NCBI RefSeq assembly: GCF_029227915.1
Contig: NC_079877.1
Span: 35,057,851-35,121,850, forward strand
Origin: Hydractinia symbiolongicarpus
Taxonomy: Eukaryota; Cnidaria; Hydrozoa; Anthoathecata; Hydractiniidae
Direction: 5' to 3'
Length of the DNA: 64,000 nt
In this document: piece by piece, positions 61,801 through 64,000 of the stretch
Layout: each line of letters starts with the position of its first letter
Position numbering within the stretch: the first letter of the stretch is position 1
Made by a program: the position numbers and the translations under genes
The notes under the pieces: model-generated
What the model saw: the letters and a program-made list of their open reading frames with translations, nothing else
Told to the model about the DNA's origin: nothing
Databases searched by the model: none

Positions 61801-64000
61801 GTTTACACCCTGGGTACTTTCTTTGTATACTTTTTACTATACGGGCCGAGTCCGGGATTTACAGGAAATCGCAGGTTTTCGTTTGCCGGCGATTAAACTT
61901 CTTTTATTCAGCGTCTCATCAAAAATGAAAACATTTTTGAAAACTACAAGTCTCATGCGTTTTAGTGGTGAAATAATAATTTAAAAAATCGTTTTGGAAA
62001 TGAGTTTACTCACAGGGGACTTTCTTTGTATACATTCGACTATACGGGCCAAGCCCGGGATTTAAGGGAAATCGCGGGTTTGCGTTTCCCGGCGATTAAA
62101 CCACTTTCATTAAGCGTCTCATCAAAAATGAAAACATTTCTGAAAACTACAAGTCTTATGCGTTTTAGTGGTGAAAAAATAATTTAAAAAATCGTTCGGG
62201 AAATGAGTTTACTCCCTGGGTACTTTCTTTGTATACTTTTGATTATACGGGCCGAGTCCGGGGTTTACGGGAAATGGCGGGTTTTAGTTTGCCTGCGATT
62301 AAACTTCTTTTTTTCAGCGTCTCATCAAAAATGAAAACATTTTTGAAAACTACAAGTCTCATGCGTTTTAGTGGTGAAAAAAAAATTTAAAAAATCGTTC
62401 GGGAAATGAGTTTACTCCCTGGGTACTTTCTTTGTATACATTCGACTATACGGGCCAAGCCCGGGATATACGGGAAATCGCGGGATTTCGTTTGCCGGCG
62501 ATTAAACCTCTTTTATTAAGCGTCTCATCAAAAATGAAAACATTTTTGAAAACTGCAAGTCTCATGCGTTTTAGTAGTGAAAAAATAAATTAAAAATTCG
62601 TTCGGGAAATGAGTTTACTCACTGGGTGCTTTCCTTGTATACTTTTGACTATCTGGGCCGAGTCCGGGATTTACGGGAAATCGCGGGTTTTCGTTTGCCG
62701 GCGATTAAACTTCTTTTATTCAGCGTCTCATCAAAAATGAAAACATTTTTAAAAACTACAAGTCTCATGGGCTTTAGTGGTGAAATAATAATTTAAAAAA
62801 TCGTTCGGGAAATGAGTATACACCCTGGGTACTTTCTTTGTATACTTTTGACTATACGGGCCGAGTTCGGGATTTACTGGAAATCGCAGGTTTTCGTTTG
62901 CCGGCGATTAAACTTCTGTTATTCAGCGTCTCATCAAAAATGAAAACAATTTTAAAAACTACAAGTCTCATGGGATTTAGTGGTGAAATAATAATTTAAA
63001 AAATCGTTCGGGAAATGAGTTTACACCCTGGGTACTTTCTTTGTATACTTTTTACTATACGGGCCGAGTCCGGGATTTACGGGAAATCGCAGGTTTTCGT
63101 TTGCCGGCGATTAAACTTCTTTTATTCAGCGTCTCATCAAAAATGAAAACATTTTTGAAAACTACAAGTCTCATGCGTTTTAGTGGTGAAATAATAATTT
63201 AAAAAATCGTTTTGGAAATGAGTTTACTCACAGGGGACTTTCTTTGTATACATTCGACTATACGGGCCAAGCCCGGGATTTAAGGGAAATCGCGGGTTTG
63301 CGTTTGCCGGCGATTAAACCACTTTCATTAAGCGTCTCATCAAAAATGAAAACATTTCTGAAAACTACAAGTCTTATGCGTTTTAGTGGTGAAAAAATAA
63401 TTTAAAAAATCGTTCGGGAAATGAGTTTACTCCCTGGGTACTTTCTTTGTATACTTTTTACTATACGGGCCGAGTCCGGGATTTACGGGAAATCGCAGGT
63501 TTTCGTTTGCCGGCGATTAAACTTCTTTTATTCAGCGTCTCATCAAAAATGAAAACATTTTTGAAAACTACAAGTCTCATGCGTTTTAGTGGTGAAATAA
63601 TAATTTAAAAAATCGTTTTGGAAATGAGTTTACTCACAGGGGACTTTCTTTGTATACATTCGACTATACGGGCCAAGCCCGGGATTTAAGGGAAATCGCG
63701 GGTTTGCGTTTGCCGGCGATTAAACCACTTTCATTAAGCGTCTCATCAAAAATGAAAACATTTCTGAAAACTACAAGTCTTATGCGTTTTAGTGGTGAAA
63801 AAATAATTTAAAAAATCGTTCGGGAAATGAGTTTACTCCCTGGGTACTTTCTTTGTATACTTTTGATTAAACGGGCCGAGTCCGGGGTTTACGGGAAATG
63901 GCGGGTTTTAGTTTGCCTGCGATTAAACTTCTTTTTTTCAGCGTCTCATCAAAAATGAAAACATTTTTAAAAACTACAAGTCTCATGCGTTTTAGTGGTG
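58840..64000. repeat. HOR domain J: 8-mer and 9-mer steps
   Basis: Monomers with CAGGGGACTTTC and GATTTAAGGGAAATCGCGGGTTTGCG occur in pairs 406 bp apart at 59782/60188, 61609/62015 and 63233/63639. The pairs are separated by 1,827 bp (9-mer) and then 1,624 bp (8-mer). The 1,624-bp step also links GTGAAAAAAAAATTT at 60751 and 62375, GGGATATACGG at 60.84 and 62.46 kb, and GGTGCTTTCC at 61001 and 62625. The array continues unbroken to the window end, which cuts a monomer. Confidence 0.87.

Larger units (their letters stand above)
1..64000. repeat. 203-bp satellite DNA array, window-wide
   Basis: The whole window is a head-to-tail array of about 315 monomers of 203 bp. Recurrent markers such as GCCGGCGATTAAAC, CAAGTCTCATG and GTATAC...TATACGGG return every 203 bp, or 202 or 161 bp in special subtypes. 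All monomers have one orientation and I find no unique or foreign sequence between them. The consensus is about 37% G+C by hand count (35 C, 41 G). Using the G of GCCGGCG as position 1, the map is: palindrome GCCGGC at 1-6, dyad I at 35-56, A/T-only tract at 87-105, dyad II at 144-161, CGGG series at 161-194. Both window ends cut monomers. This is typical of eukaryotic heterochromatic satellite. I do not recognise the family or host; a centromeric role is possible but unproven. Confidence 0.98.

Noticed and set aside
1-64000. CRISPR array
   Set aside because: Repeats are contiguous and about 203 bp; there are no short direct repeats with unique spacers and no cas genes.
1-64000. tRNA-derived repeat with a Pol III B box at CGTTCGGGAAATG
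   Set aside because: Only GTTCG agrees with the B-box pattern; the following bases do not, no A box lies upstream at the right distance, and no cloverleaf can be drawn.
1-64000. Promoter-like TATA or -10 sequences (TATAC, TAATTTAAA)
   Set aside because: They are part of every A/T-rich monomer and have no gene or start signal downstream.
1-64000. Telomeric repeats, rDNA spacer or transposon ends
   Set aside because: I saw no TTAGGG-like or TTTAGGG-like runs, no rRNA gene sequence, no long terminal repeats and no target-site duplications.

Overview
The whole 64 kb window is one uninterrupted tandem-repeat (satellite DNA) array. The unit is 203 bp, about 37% G+C by hand count of a consensus monomer, and the window holds about 315 monomers. 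All lie in the same orientation. The window starts and ends inside monomers, so neither edge of the array is visible. I find no protein gene, RNA gene, transposon, CRISPR array or stretch of unique sequence. The short open frames (about 60-100 codons) are the monomer read in different frames: 203 is not a multiple of 3, so every frame shifts from one monomer to the next and soon meets a stop.

This scale of homogenised satellite points to constitutive heterochromatin (centromeric, pericentromeric or subtelomeric) of a eukaryote. I do not recognise the repeat family and cannot name the organism. CpG is not depleted in the consensus (12 CpG against about 7 expected), yet many subtype-defining differences are CpG-to-TpG/CpA changes.

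The monomers fall into subtypes arranged in higher-order repeats (HORs), and the HOR period changes along the window. Layout: 1-7.9 kb, a 7-mer HOR of about 1,420 bp with inserted and deleted variants; 7.9-10.3 kb, irregular; 10.3-20.75 kb, an 8-mer HOR of 1,624 bp with 4-mer and 6-mer derivatives; 20.75-26.65 kb, mixed spacing; 26.65-28.68 kb, a 5-mer unit of 1,014 bp present twice; 28.7-36.8 kb, 4-mer steps and a segment of about 2.6 kb copied 3.45-3.65 kb downstream; 36.8-39.3 kb, irregular; 39.3-46.3 kb, a 7-mer of 1,419 bp and a repeat of about 2.8-3.0 kb; 45.4-55.3 kb, an 8-mer of 1,621 bp with later nested duplications of 4,415, 1,215 and 405 bp offset; 55.3-58.8 kb, a 10-mer of 2,030 bp; 58.8-64 kb, 8-mers and 9-mers.

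The array evolves by unequal exchange of whole numbers of monomers, and almost every spacing is a multiple of 203 bp. Within the monomer I see two short dyads, a 19-bp A/T-only tract and a series of CGGG motifs at about one helical turn. Five monomers share one 42-bp internal deletion that removes the second dyad. These five shortened monomers and the layered duplication history at 45-55 kb are the most informative structures here.
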